From Saxidomus purpurata (lineage: Eukaryota; Mollusca; Bivalvia; Venerida; Veneridae), in NCBI GenBank assembly GCA_022818135.1, contig JAFMSR010000013.1, forward strand, positions 28,683,215 through 28,747,214: DNA of 64,000 nucleotides, read 5' to 3'. Position 1 is the stretch's first letter. The number at the start of each line of letters is the position of its first letter. The translations under genes were made by a program, and so were the position numbers. The notes under the pieces are model-generated. The model was not told where the DNA came from. It did not search any database and worked only from the letters and a program-made list of their open reading frames with translations. Shown piece by piece: positions 37,331 through 48,809 of this stretch.

Positions 37331-39245
37331 TAGAGTCTAGATACATAAGTTTTCATCCGTTTGTTCGGCGGAAAACACAAATGTCGATCGCCAATTCAAT
37401 ACCTACCTAAGTCTTTCACACAATCCTCTTATATCTTATCTGTCCTGACAATATTTTCATATACATTTACCTTTTATTTTAAAGAAGGCAAATGACACAA
37501 AGTATCATCATTAGCATTGTCGTTCGCGATTGAATACAGCATGCAGGTCTCCACGGTATATTACGGAGATAACGAGTGAACAGGAGTACACGAATAACAT
37601 AATATAGCACTTTATTGCATTAGGATAGACAGCTTGTAAAAAGCTCTTCATGAAAAAATATAACTATCTCTGTCAGCTGCAATATTACAAATGCACCTTA
37701 GTATAGGGGCAGAGCATTCGAGGTCGTTTGTTCGAAAACCGTCACTGAACCTCCACAGTTCTTTTTAACCGGTCGAATCCAGAGCAGTTAATATTTAGTT
37801 GCAAGAATTTAAGCGTAGATACAAAATGAATAAGCTTAAACTTTACCGAACTAGTCTTCTAAAACTAACCTAATTATTTCAAATAAAGTATGTAATCTGC
37901 AGAACGGACGACCTCGCAAACGTTCCAACAAGTTTTACGTGATATGTGCCATGGAACGATTCCAAATGATTATCGATTGGCAAGTTATGAAGGTCTCTAG
38001 TGCTTGTTAATTTGATCTCGTTTTTGAGAAATCAAGAACCCATTTAGGAATTGTTTACGGGTATGCTTTGATATATTTCACAAGGTCATTTCCATTCGTT
38101 TGGCGGCGTTGAATGTAAGCAGTTTTTTTAGGTTATTTTTTGGTAAATGGATTACTTGTAAAGATTTTTAATTTCATTATGTCGTATCTCATTTTAGTTT
38201 AGGCGGTGTGTAAATTGTTTCAATATGGAATGGTCGCTACTTTTGTTTATTTGGTAATTTATAAATGTCCTTGTATTTATATCATTACATGTACATAACG
38301 TACTTAAATAAGGGGAGTCCAACGTTTAGCGCAATTAGCACCAATCTTTGCCCCGCTAATTCATGCAGATTACTCTAATATGTGACAACCTAGACTAACG
38401 ATTATGACGTCAACTTCGACTTTGTTCGGCATATTAAAAGAAAGACTTTTTAGCATGAAGCATTGTCTAGTAGACTTTTAGCAAGAATGTTTATATCATA
38501 ACCAGTGGGTCAATATTGATCCCGCGCGGGGTTACTTGATTTTACAAAGGTTTCTATTGGAAAAAACTACATACATCCCCTCCAAAACCACAAGGCCTAG
38601 AGCATAGATATTGAATATTCAGACCTTTTCCAAGTTTGTTCAAAGTTGCCCGTAGAGCCAATATAAGCCCTGCTCATGTGCTTACTCGTTTTAAGTAGAC
38701 TTAGTTTATAGGTTAACCTTTAAAACCTTCTTCTCCGAAACTACAAGGTCTAGATCTTAGATATTTGTCAAGTGGATCTCATTTAAGTCCTTTTTTCAAA
38801 TCATAAAATGACTGAATCAGAAAATGCCGACTATATGCACAAGGTGTGAGGCTGATCAGTCATGTGAAGTTTGGTTGAAATCCGACGAGCGATGTAAGAG
38901 GAGCTGTGCGGTCAAATATTTGTGACACCCAGACATACAGGACAACATCAAAATGTCTTCCCTCCCCACTACGTGAAGGATGGGGAGACATAATAACCAT
39001 TTCATAATAGCAACATTGTTCATACATATTTAAAGGCTTAGCTTTAGTAAGGAGTCAGAAATATTAATATAACAGGAACATCTCTATAAGGATTCTCTCT
39101 GGTTTGACACACCTTCAACACAGAATACTTGAATCAGTATAACCCACCTTTTGTTTTGGGCAAATTTTCAGGATTTCAGCGTGAGCTCTATCTTTGTTTC
39201 ATTTTATAGCACATATATTTTCTAAATAAGACAAACCGGTTTATT

Positions 39246-39371
39246 CATAGGCACTTGGTTTCAAATCAATACATTTTTTTTTCTTTCCCGCACATTCTCA
39301 CTTACATACGAAAAACCATTTTTGTATTATGATGTGAGAAAAAAATATTGATTTGAAACCAAGTGCCTATG
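39246..39371. mobile_element. 126-bp hAT-type MITE with 8-bp target duplication
   Basis: Inverted ends of about 26 bp, starting CATAGGCACTTGG and ending CCAAGTGCCTATG, flanked on both sides by GGTTTATT. Copies A and B carry the empty site AACCGGTTTATTAG at the same place, which confirms insertion and the 8-bp duplication typical of hAT elements. Confidence 0.9.
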
Positions 39372-41949
39372 GGTTTATTAAATTACTTTTGAATAAACTA
39401 CTGCATCGCAGTGGCTTTGTCCTATAGTTCAATATTCACATCACATGTTAGGGTAATATGAAACCTTGTATTTTGTAAACTATATATCGGCGATGCATAA
39501 GTAAGTTCATGAAATTAATGTAATACAATTTGCTTTTGATTAATTATATACACGTATGTATAGAAAATATTGACCTGATACTTTCGCACTAGCTTAAATT
39601 GCTGGCTTTACGTGTAGGCTAAAGGTCTTTATTACAGAAATAAGCAAATTTACGAGTTGCAAGGGAGCGTCAGTAATAAGACTGTTTATTCCTGTGATAT
39701 GGGTCTATAACCGATTTACAGTATGTCCCATCTTCACACAACACTTGCATTGCAATATATATAGACCAAGGGCGTAAATTAGTTCTGTGATATCACAAGT
39801 TATTTTCAAAGTGCAGCTATTGGATCACCTTGATCTGTCACGATTGCCGGTTAAGTTGCATAAAACCATAGTCAGGTATAAATATTTGAAAATTAGACAT
39901 GCAATTGCTGTTCTGTGTTGGGTAAAAAACAATCATACAAGGTAAGCTATACAAGCAAAAATCAATACTTCAAACACATTATAACCCCGTCTAGTAGTGT
40001 GTTTCTACAAGTAAGATGTTTTGTATTATATTCTGTGTATAATTATGGACGTTCTTTTGTTGAAACATATAAATTATCAATTTGCTCATTTTGCACTTTA
40101 TATTGTGTACAGCTGTGTAATTATCCATGTATATTATGTTCTTTCCTTTTATGATTTTCGTTCGTTCTTCTTGTTTATCTAATTACATCTTCTATTTATA
40201 TTTATGTCAATCACTGTAAATTGGAAATAAAGAGTATAAAGAGTATATATAATTCCCTGCACACCAGTTTATGGAAACTGTTGTGTTTATATGTTATTTA
40301 AATCAGATTCTACAGAAACTTGATCACCTCGTCTAGCATGTTTCTATTTTTGTTTCATTTTCGGAAATTGACTTATATAGCGTTGCATTTTCGGTTCCTG
40401 TTTCTATTCCACTTTTTAATGACCTTACTTTTGGCAGAAGGGCTTTGTGAAAATGTCATGATTTCTAATTTATCAATGTGAATCTTCAGTGTATTCATGA
40501 GTGCAAACCATTTATACCCACTTATCAGACAAAATGTTGTGTTTGAATAATAATATTTCGACTTTTATTTACAAGGTCACTAACTTTGTACTTATGTGAT
40601 TACAGTTTTGAGAATAACAGCGTGAGCGAAAATTTACATCTGGCCAGTAAACTTTTACAATTTTCCTTTATGTGGACGTCCTAAATTTTAAAATGCGTCA
40701 ATCGGGACCAAACGAATTCCGGAAAATACGAGAACTACGGAAAAGATAAATCTGCACATGGCCCCAATAATGGGGGCCTCAAGAAAAAATATTTTTTTAT
40801 CACATACTCACGGCCCGTAAACGAACACCACCTTCACCGCTGAATGATGCCAGTCTTGAGGCGGTGGGGGGTGGGGCGGGGGGGTTACATCAGACGACTG
40901 AATATATTTGATATTCGTTTTTACATAGAATTTATTCACCGTGCAAATTGTTCAAAACTTGCCCAAATCGATGCTGACTTTCAAGTCTCAGGAGAAAATA
41001 AAGTTCGCCTGGGACATCGGCAATATTGCCCTTAAATTATATGGCATTGTCATATATTGTAAACGACTTCAATTTTTTTAAATGCAATTTTACAAATGCA
41101 CCTAGAGAGTCATAAGGTTACGGAGAAAAACTTATGTATTTAACATTAAACATACACGACAGTCGTTTACACAAGTCATTTCAGTTTCATGTCGCGTATA
41201 TATCGTTCAGTAGACACGATCTATTGGATGTTTTTAAAGCAACTAACTTGTTATTGTACAATTATCAGTAAAACGTTCCGGTTTTTACAACCAACGGTAT
41301 AGTATTAAGTGAATAAAGATTTATCTCACGAATTGCATTGAAAAGAAAGGTAACTACGTGTAATATTTCATCAATTATTTTGTCGCTGCACTTGAAGTTT
41401 AAAAGATTACATTTTTAGTCTCAATTATCGGACAAACAATTGTACTTTTGATCAGACGTATAATAGACCGGCGGTCTTAAACGCTGCATGTTTTTAACAA
41501 CTTAGTAAAAGAGCAATAAAAGGTAATCTAAATTTCTTTTACAAAATTGATAAATATTAGTAGTAGATTAACATGAATTTAAGATTTAAGTTTTTTCATG
41601 AAATGGATAGAATATTTAATAAGTGGCGGATTTTTCATAAGGGCATGTTGCCGTTACAAACTTAAAAAAAAATTGTGCAAGTTATGTGGTAGAAATTTTA
41701 TCATTTTGACTTCTAAATAAAATTTGAAATAGTGAATACAGTTTTTTGTTTTATGAGCTTTCCAATGATATTAAACGTTTTGAAATGTCTTTCGTTTTAA
41801 GAAAGTCAGGTATACCGATGTCGGAAATCGGCTTTTAGACCCGACCGCTAAGAGCTTTTCAAAAAGGAGGTAGTCATAACAAAAGCAATAATTTAACTGA
41901 ATTTCGTCGATTTAACTATTTTTTCATGTTGGGACAAATTGACTGAGGA

Positions 41950-42300
41950 TCAGCCTTTCAAATACATCTCACAAATATAAGAAATATATCTCTCAAAAGA
42001 TGTGAAACAGACATCTGTAAGTGGAATATCTCTTTCACTATTTAATCAACAAAGAGACATCTCTCTGATTTCAAAGAGATACCTCCCAAAATAAGGAAGG
42101 CATATCTTAAAGTTAGTGACATCTCTGTAAATAAGGAGACATTTTTCTTGAGAGACATATGTCATGTTTTGAAAGATATGTCCCAACACGAAAGTGATGT
42201 CTCTTTAATAAAGATATATCTCTACCGTACATAATTATCTCTCATATCGCAAACTATATCTCTGAAAAGTAATATTCATTTACAATAGAGAGATATCACT
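41950..42300. repeat. GAGATATCTC motif array, locus 2
   Basis: Irregular array of GAGATATCT, AGACATCTC and ATATATCTCTC variants, with AAGATGTGAAACA near 42000 shared with the array at 29040-29335. Confidence 0.75.
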
Positions 42301-42958
42301 TAAATTTATATTATTTTGATTTAAAAATATGTTCCATTTAATACATATATCTTGACATCGTCCCCAAAATATCTTCATTTGACATTAGTATGGGTCCGTT
42401 TTTGTTTCAGACAAAATCAATTTAGCCCAGTATTTTGTCAAATCCAGTTCGATGTAATTGTATGTAGTACTACTTAAATACAAATTATAATCTATTTATT
42501 GGTCTTTTTCAAATGAATTAAAGCATTCAACAAAACTGTATCATTACGCATATCATTAACCGGCCGAGAAAACATTGCCTTAAGTGAAATAGAAACTGAA
42601 ATAAATTCGGTTTTGTTCATTCTGTTTTGATTGCAAAGTTTATATAAAGCATCTAGCATAGACAGAAACTATTAATACGTTCAATGTTAGATTAACTTTC
42701 ACGTTAGATTTTGTCAGAGACGAAGATGAAATTTAATGATTTAATGTGCAAGTATACAAATGTTTCGAAATCAATAGCCGCTTACTGTTTTGAGTAGGTT
42801 TCGTGGAAATCATTTCGCTGAAGGAGATTCGCACCTACTACCTGTGGGTCAGTAGTCTGAAGAGTTCATCCGTTCTGATGGACGGAAAAACAGAATGATC
42901 AATCGGCGATAATAAAGCTTCCCAGTGTCCGCCAAGTTTAGTCATAGGTATTAGATAA

Positions 42959-43458
42959 NNNNNNNNNNNNNNNNNNNNNNNNNNNNNNNNNNNNNNNNNN
43001 NNNNNNNNNNNNNNNNNNNNNNNNNNNNNNNNNNNNNNNNNNNNNNNNNNNNNNNNNNNNNNNNNNNNNNNNNNNNNNNNNNNNNNNNNNNNNNNNNNNN
43101 NNNNNNNNNNNNNNNNNNNNNNNNNNNNNNNNNNNNNNNNNNNNNNNNNNNNNNNNNNNNNNNNNNNNNNNNNNNNNNNNNNNNNNNNNNNNNNNNNNNN
43201 NNNNNNNNNNNNNNNNNNNNNNNNNNNNNNNNNNNNNNNNNNNNNNNNNNNNNNNNNNNNNNNNNNNNNNNNNNNNNNNNNNNNNNNNNNNNNNNNNNNN
43301 NNNNNNNNNNNNNNNNNNNNNNNNNNNNNNNNNNNNNNNNNNNNNNNNNNNNNNNNNNNNNNNNNNNNNNNNNNNNNNNNNNNNNNNNNNNNNNNNNNNN
43401 NNNNNNNNNNNNNNNNNNNNNNNNNNNNNNNNNNNNNNNNNNNNNNNNNNNNNNNNNN
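42959..43458. other. assembly gap of 500 N
   Basis: Exactly 500 N, so the length is probably a placeholder. Sequence left of it is repeat copy C; sequence right of it is not recognisably a continuation. Confidence 0.99.
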
Positions 43459-44160
43459 CCAGTTTCTTGGTTTTTTCCGACGGCGTTCACGCTTTCCACC
43501 CAACTCTATAAACCTATCGAGCGTATATACCTTCCTGGGCTCACATTATGCTGTTCATTTACCTGAAAAATAAATGATTGAAAGAAATAATATTTTAGGG
43601 TTAGTAAGTTTACTGATCATGAGTGTTACCCCGACAGCAATTAATCCGTTTATACCTATATTTTTACAGTGGGATCTTTTGATTTCCGGTTTATGCCTTT
43701 CTGTTAATCTAAACAAAGGTATTATTCGTAATGGTGATCCAACAGACAGACGAACTAAATTGTGACCAGACGACAACCAAAGTGTCGTCTGCTTTGGAAC
43801 GTAGCTGCTTGAAACTACATTGTATATGTTTTTAGTACACACTAGGAACAAATTGGTTAATAAATATTCTGTAAAACTTAGTTGAGATAGTTTGTTTACA
43901 ACTTCGTTAGTTTACCATAATTTTTTTATAAATTACCTTGCACATGTACATACATCCTTCATTTACATTCTTCTACAGTGACTGTCATGTCTTCGTGTAA
44001 GAGACTTGTTTTAGTTGATTTACAAGTCCTGCAAGATTTCTTTGCAACCCGTCTATACGGTTTCGGTTTTGTTCAAATATCCTCTAAAAATACCAAAAAT
44101 GCGTGACAATGCCAATAATTTATGCATACATGTAGTTTCTAGACACAGATATTGATCGTA
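43459..44160. other. no gene recognised; small hairpin
   Basis: Contains a short perfect hairpin, AGACGACA, a six-base loop, and TGTCGTCT (about 43767-43788). The open frames on both strands do not resemble any protein I know. Confidence 0.4.
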
Positions 44161-44164
44161 TATT

Positions 44165-44531
44165 CAGGATCAGAGGGTTCCTGGTTCGATCCCCACCAGT
44201 GATACGACGTTTCTTTCCCCAACAGTGATACGACGTTTCTTTCCCCACCAGTGATACAACGTTTCTTTCCCCACCAGTGATACGACGTTTCTTTCCCCAC
44301 CAGTGATACAACGTTTCTTTCCCCACCAGTGATACCATGTTTCTTTCCCCACCAGTGATACGACGTTTCTTTCCCCACCAGTGATACAACGTTTCTTTCC
44401 CCACCAGTGATACGACGTTTCTTTCCCCACCAGTGATACGACGTTTCTTTCCCCAACAGTGATACGACGTTTCTTTCCCCACCAGTGGTACGGCGTTTCT
44501 TTCCCCACCAGTGATACGACGTTTCTTTCCT
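44165..44531. repeat. 26-bp minisatellite beside a tRNA-like B box
   Basis: Thirteen direct 26-bp units, each of the form ACCAGTGATACGACGTTTCT plus TTCCCC, run from 44194 to 44531 with few changes (CGAC, CAAC and CCAT variants). Immediately before them is CTGGTTCGATCCCCACCAG, which has the pol III B-box pattern and whose last bases match the start of the unit. Because 26 is not a multiple of three and the unit lacks stops in any minus frame, all three minus frames stay open; this is not evidence of a protein. Confidence 0.93.
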
Positions 44532-45069
44532 TAAGCAAGACACAGATATTTCAACACTGCCCCTTCTCGCTCTGTCTGTCTGCAAGTGTTTAGTGTATAT
44601 AACAGAAATATATAAAAATACGAAACGAAGTTCATGCCACTTCTATAATGAATAATAGGTGTAACTGTTGTATTGAGAAACACTAATTTAAAAACTCCTT
44701 TTAGATAAGTGATACAATTTAATATCAATATCATGAGTGCGACGCTATTATCACAAAACCTAAATCATTTATATTCATCACTGAAAAAGAAGTGCTGGCA
44801 GACCAGATATGATATCTAAATTATCACTTTTTATTCAACTGATACATCATATAGTATTTCATTAGTTAGCATAAAATAATATACAATTATGGACTTGTAA
44901 GGCATTGGAGATGATGTGATATTCACCGTTTTAAAATATGTGTGTCATTAGCTAATAAGCATGAGGAGACCCTTAACGGCTGTCAGACTTATCAACTAGC
45001 CCTGCTGATTATAATATAAACGTGGAGGCAACACGAAACAATAAAATTATATTCTAAATCATTTCTCGT

Positions 45070-45165
45070 GTTCCTCCGTGATCAAGTGGTTAGAGCCGCT
45101 GACTTTAAATCACTGTTACCTCTCATAGATTGAGGGTCGTGGGTTTGAGTCCTGCTCATACCAGG
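45070..45165 (+). repeat. tRNA-Leu-like SINE head
   Basis: Has the A-box-like TGATCAAGTGGTTAGAGC, an anticodon-like GACTTTAAATCAC (TAA at the anticodon position), a long variable arm, and a B-box-like GGGTTTGAGTCCTGCTC. The layout is that of a type II tRNA such as tRNA-Leu, but the stems are poor, so it is probably a SINE head or tRNA pseudogene. Confidence 0.5.
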
Positions 45166-45169
45166 TCTT

Positions 45170-47955
45170 TTAATATGTGAAAGTTGGCAGTTTCTTACGG
45201 AGATAGAGATCGAGTTCTCGTTCTTCCCTCGTTCATTGGTTAGATAAACTACCAGTCTATAAAAATGGCCGGAATACGGTTGACACTGGCGTTAATATTT
45301 CCTACAATACAAATCAAAGGACTGAAAGTGCTGGAGGATCGATTGTCTCTGAACAACACAGTCTGCACACATACATGTGTAAATATCAGGACAACATAGA
45401 CTGTACACATATATGTGTGAATATCAGGACAACCCTTGCACGAGTAAAGTTATAAACTGGAGACACAACTGTCCACAAATTTTGACCTTTCACCATTTGT
45501 GTAAACTTTACTTTTGAGATAGGAACCCATGTGCTTACATTATGTCATTCAGTGACTATGTTCAACTACCCTATGAAGTATTAAGCTGTGAATCGTAACT
45601 GAGAAATGGATTTTGACAAAACTGAACTGAAAATTTATGGTTTAAACAACTTTAAATGTCATTCAAAAGTTATGGGATATGCCCATAAGGTTAATTGTAT
45701 TGTGCGAATTAATTCGGATTTAACTTCGCACCCAACAGCTAAGGTCATACTGCAACTTCCGGCTTTCATGGAGGAGGAAGACCCTGGGTGCAAATTCCCT
45801 GTATCATAATTTGGGGGTCATTTAGAAACTCCGAGGGTCATACCCTTTATTGTAAAAAAATAAAAGGCATGACTATGTGTTAAAGAAGTTTTATTCAGTT
45901 TACTTCTGTAAAACTGCATGTGATACATCACAAAATGGTGGGTAATCAAAGGGTTGGCAAGACAACAGGTGTTTCTCTTTGGATGCTTTCCATTTTGTCA
46001 CTGCATCTCAAAAGTCAAATTTGTCCACAAAGCGAATTTTTCATAAGTGTATTCAACCATAGACATTAAACTTGGATATTATTTGGCACACTTAAACCCC
46101 TTTCAATAGTGACAGTCTGATCGAAATGACTACAAAATGATCATTAAAATCACTCAGAAAAACGTTTTTGTTTCCCCTATTAAGGTTCGTCGACCATCTC
46201 TTGTTGTGCGTCTACGATCTATGATGACGGTATCATAAGAATCAACACGCACACAAAAACGCAATGGTACAAAATGCGGGTCGATCCGAAATCAGACGAC
46301 AACGACGATGCAATAGGGTCAAAATTAGACATATCCCATACCGGAAACGTATTTTATCAACAATTTATCTTGCATTTCGAAGCGTTTTGAGAGGTTTTGA
46401 AATGTTGTTTTTGTAGTAATTTGATCATACACATTTTAATTGCGTCATAGAAGACGCTCTTTGCTATTTCTGTTGCGTCATTGACAAAATGAGTGCGTCA
46501 AAACCGCAGAAAACGCGCTCTCGCGGAAACACTGAATTTAGTGTATCCGGTGTAGCGATACGTATTTCACGGGTCTTAAATTCTCATGTCACACCGGTCT
46601 GACGATAAAAACCGCGTAGGAAAATAGTTCTATACAGAACAGATACCTCGTTGATTTAAGTTACAAATTATAAGAAAAACAACAATATAATATTATGCTA
46701 TTCTGTTATGTTTTGATATTATTTAGATCTGTTACTATATAATTTTTAAAACAGAGGACAGTAATATAGAACTACTTTTCGGTCGTATTCGACAAAAAAT
46801 TGTGTTAAGAGTTCGGCCGTAAGGGTCTGAAATACTCTGTTAACTTTGGATACGATTGAATAAATTCAATCGATCCAAAAAGTAACCGCCTATCGGGGAG
46901 TAACAGGTTATAAATGACTGCCAATGCCTTGATCATTTCCTTTAAAGTATTGACATCAACGCGAATTAGTATGCTTACTCCATAAGGACAGCATTTTCTT
47001 CCGTAAGAACATCAGAACAAGACTATTGAGCAACTTTAACCAGCGGGAGTTTAGTTATTACAAGGAAGTTATCTCACCCAAACGACCACGCAGCTCAGTG
47101 AACTTATCTACTGCGCACAAATGATAACGGTTATACTTCGGGTAGTTTCAACCCAAATCTGTATAACATGTAGTATAAACTCAAGACATAGGCATGCCTG
47201 AGGATGTGGTCGTCATAGTACATGTTATTTCATATACATGTACTAGCAATACTTTTGTTTCACATGTGTGTGTTATGGAGAAAGAACGAATAGCTTGAAA
47301 TCGCTTTTTACAGAAGGAAAAATGATAAAATGTGCTACCCTTTATCTGTGAATTCTAAAAAGATATTCTGAAGTCTAAATTTCAAAGTATATATCATGAA
47401 AACATGCTTTTTAATAAACAGGTTAAAAATGTATGTTTACCTGCTGCCATCTTTGTATTGATATCGAAGCAGCGACAACCACCGTCTTCCGTTACTTTAT
47501 GCCGCTTGCCGCAGTGAAACTGCATTACCGGCACCTGGCATCAAAGAATGATGCTAGCCCATATTTGGTTTCATTTATAATGTCTGCCAAATGTAACGAC
47601 GAATTACAGTTCCAACATATTCTGATCCGCGAAATACCCAAGCTCTATTATTAGACGCCCGTTTCTCCAGGAAGATTGAGTATTTTTACAATCACCTGAA
47701 GCATCGACTTCACTTTGGACAGGCACTAGTTTGGACTCACTCTTTAAAGATTATACGGAACGGCCTCTCTTTCGAAAAGCCGTCATGTTTAAATAAATTA
47801 ACTTCCAGAACGGTATGTGAATTCACTTAACGTCGTGCATAATACTTTTGCGCCTTTTTACAAGTAAAACTGTGACAACAATTTGATTGTTTTGCACTGT
47901 GAACATTGATCGTATCTCATCTTTATTGTACGTCATATACATTCGGGGAAGCAAA
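45170..47955. other. intergenic, little recognised
   Basis: Holds a two-copy direct repeat at 45357-45437 built on ACACATACATGTGT and AATATCAGGACAAC. The other open frames are short and resemble nothing I know. Confidence 0.4.
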
Positions 47956-47958
47956 ATT

Positions 47959-48808
47959 TGTTCGAATTATCGGTAGTTCGAACTTTCCGGAGTAAGCATG
48001 TCGGCCATATTGGAGATGGTACTAAAGAACCCTTCCTATAGCGTCAGCCTTACCCAGCCATCAAGATTCTTGGAAGCCAAACATCTTTGCAATTTCAGTT
48101 TAGATCTAAACCTTTCTCAACTTCTAAGATTGCTTCATATTTCGTCTCGATAGTCTTCTGTTCTGTCTTTCTCTTCACTCTTCACTTGTTTTCCTGTCGC
48201 CGACTTGGCTATCCTTCCGTTTCCGGGCCCTTCACCAAGTTGCTCAGCAAAAATTAATTTTCCCCGAATCGCCGCCTGGCTATCCCCCCATTACTGGGAC
48301 CTTCACCAGGTGCTCGACGTTAGAACTTTATACACTAGTTCTGACATACATGAATGTGTGGTTGACATTGAAAAATCTAGATTTTATATAGCTTTATTGA
48401 ATATGAAACAATTAACTCATTTTATGACAGGCGAACGATTGCCACAAACATAATCATAAAGTTAGCACGCGCGGCAAACAAATACACATATCCTATATTA
48501 TTACCAAGTGACGATATTTACTCAATCAAGCTGGCACCTGCTCAATTTTCACGAGGTGTGAAAAATAGCGGCCGGCTGATTGATCAATAACGAACGACAC
48601 TGTTCGAATTTTCCGGAGTTATTCACACTATTTTATTAATGAGCGGACAATAACATCAGTTCGAAAGTTCCGATTATCCGGGTTCCGATTAACCGGATAG
48701 AACACATTGAATTTAGAAGGAAAAAATTCGGGACCCGACGATGTGTTCGAATAATCGGGGGTGTTCCAATTATCCGGGTTCGAACTTTCGAGAGTCGACT
48801 GTATAACA
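47959..48808. mobile_element. degraded pogo/Tigger-like element
   Basis: The right end has repeated TTCCGATTATCCGGGTTCCG and CCAATTATCCGGGTTCGAAC, and closes with TTCGAGAGTCGACTGTA, the kind of end seen at the pogo-like element at 9417-10308. The left side near 47960 has TTCGAATTATCGGTAGTTCG but no clean terminus. No transposase was recognised. Confidence 0.5.
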
Positions 48809-48809
48809 A

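Larger units (their letters stand above)
30340..37400. repeat. large dispersed repeat, copy B
   Basis: Collinear with copies A and C: TAAGTAAGGAGTCAGAAATT near 31000, AACCGGTTTATT near 31190, TTCGGAAATTGCATTCTATT near 32115, TATAGGTAAACGCC near 33105, and the GTCATTACTCCACGTGACC region near 36655. The segments near 36880 and 37040 recur at 42390 and 42560 in copy C. It contains a degraded LINE and two DNA elements described separately. Confidence 0.65.
38500..42900. repeat. large dispersed repeat, copy C
   Basis: Collinear with copies A and B: TTAGTAAGGAGTCAGAAATA near 39045, AACCGGTTTATT near 39235, TATAGTTCAATATTCACATC near 39423, TCTAGCATGTTTCTATTTT near 40332, a GAGATATCTC array at 41950-42300, and segments shared with copy B near 42390 and 42560. 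A tail AATAAAGAGTATAAAGAGTA near 40225-40248 looks like the 3' end of a retroposed insert. The copy ends at the N gap. Confidence 0.65.

Noticed and set aside
42838..43503. Open frames spanning the N run
   Set aside because: They exist only because N is read as any residue.
44120..44585. Long overlapping minus-strand open frames rich in repeated GGERN and WWGKK blocks
   Set aside because: They arise from a 26-bp minisatellite that lacks stops in any minus frame; repeat structure, not coding constraint, keeps them open.
45070..45165. A functional tRNA-Leu (TAA) gene
   Set aside because: The A box, anticodon position and B box are present, but the stems are poorly paired and the ends do not close.
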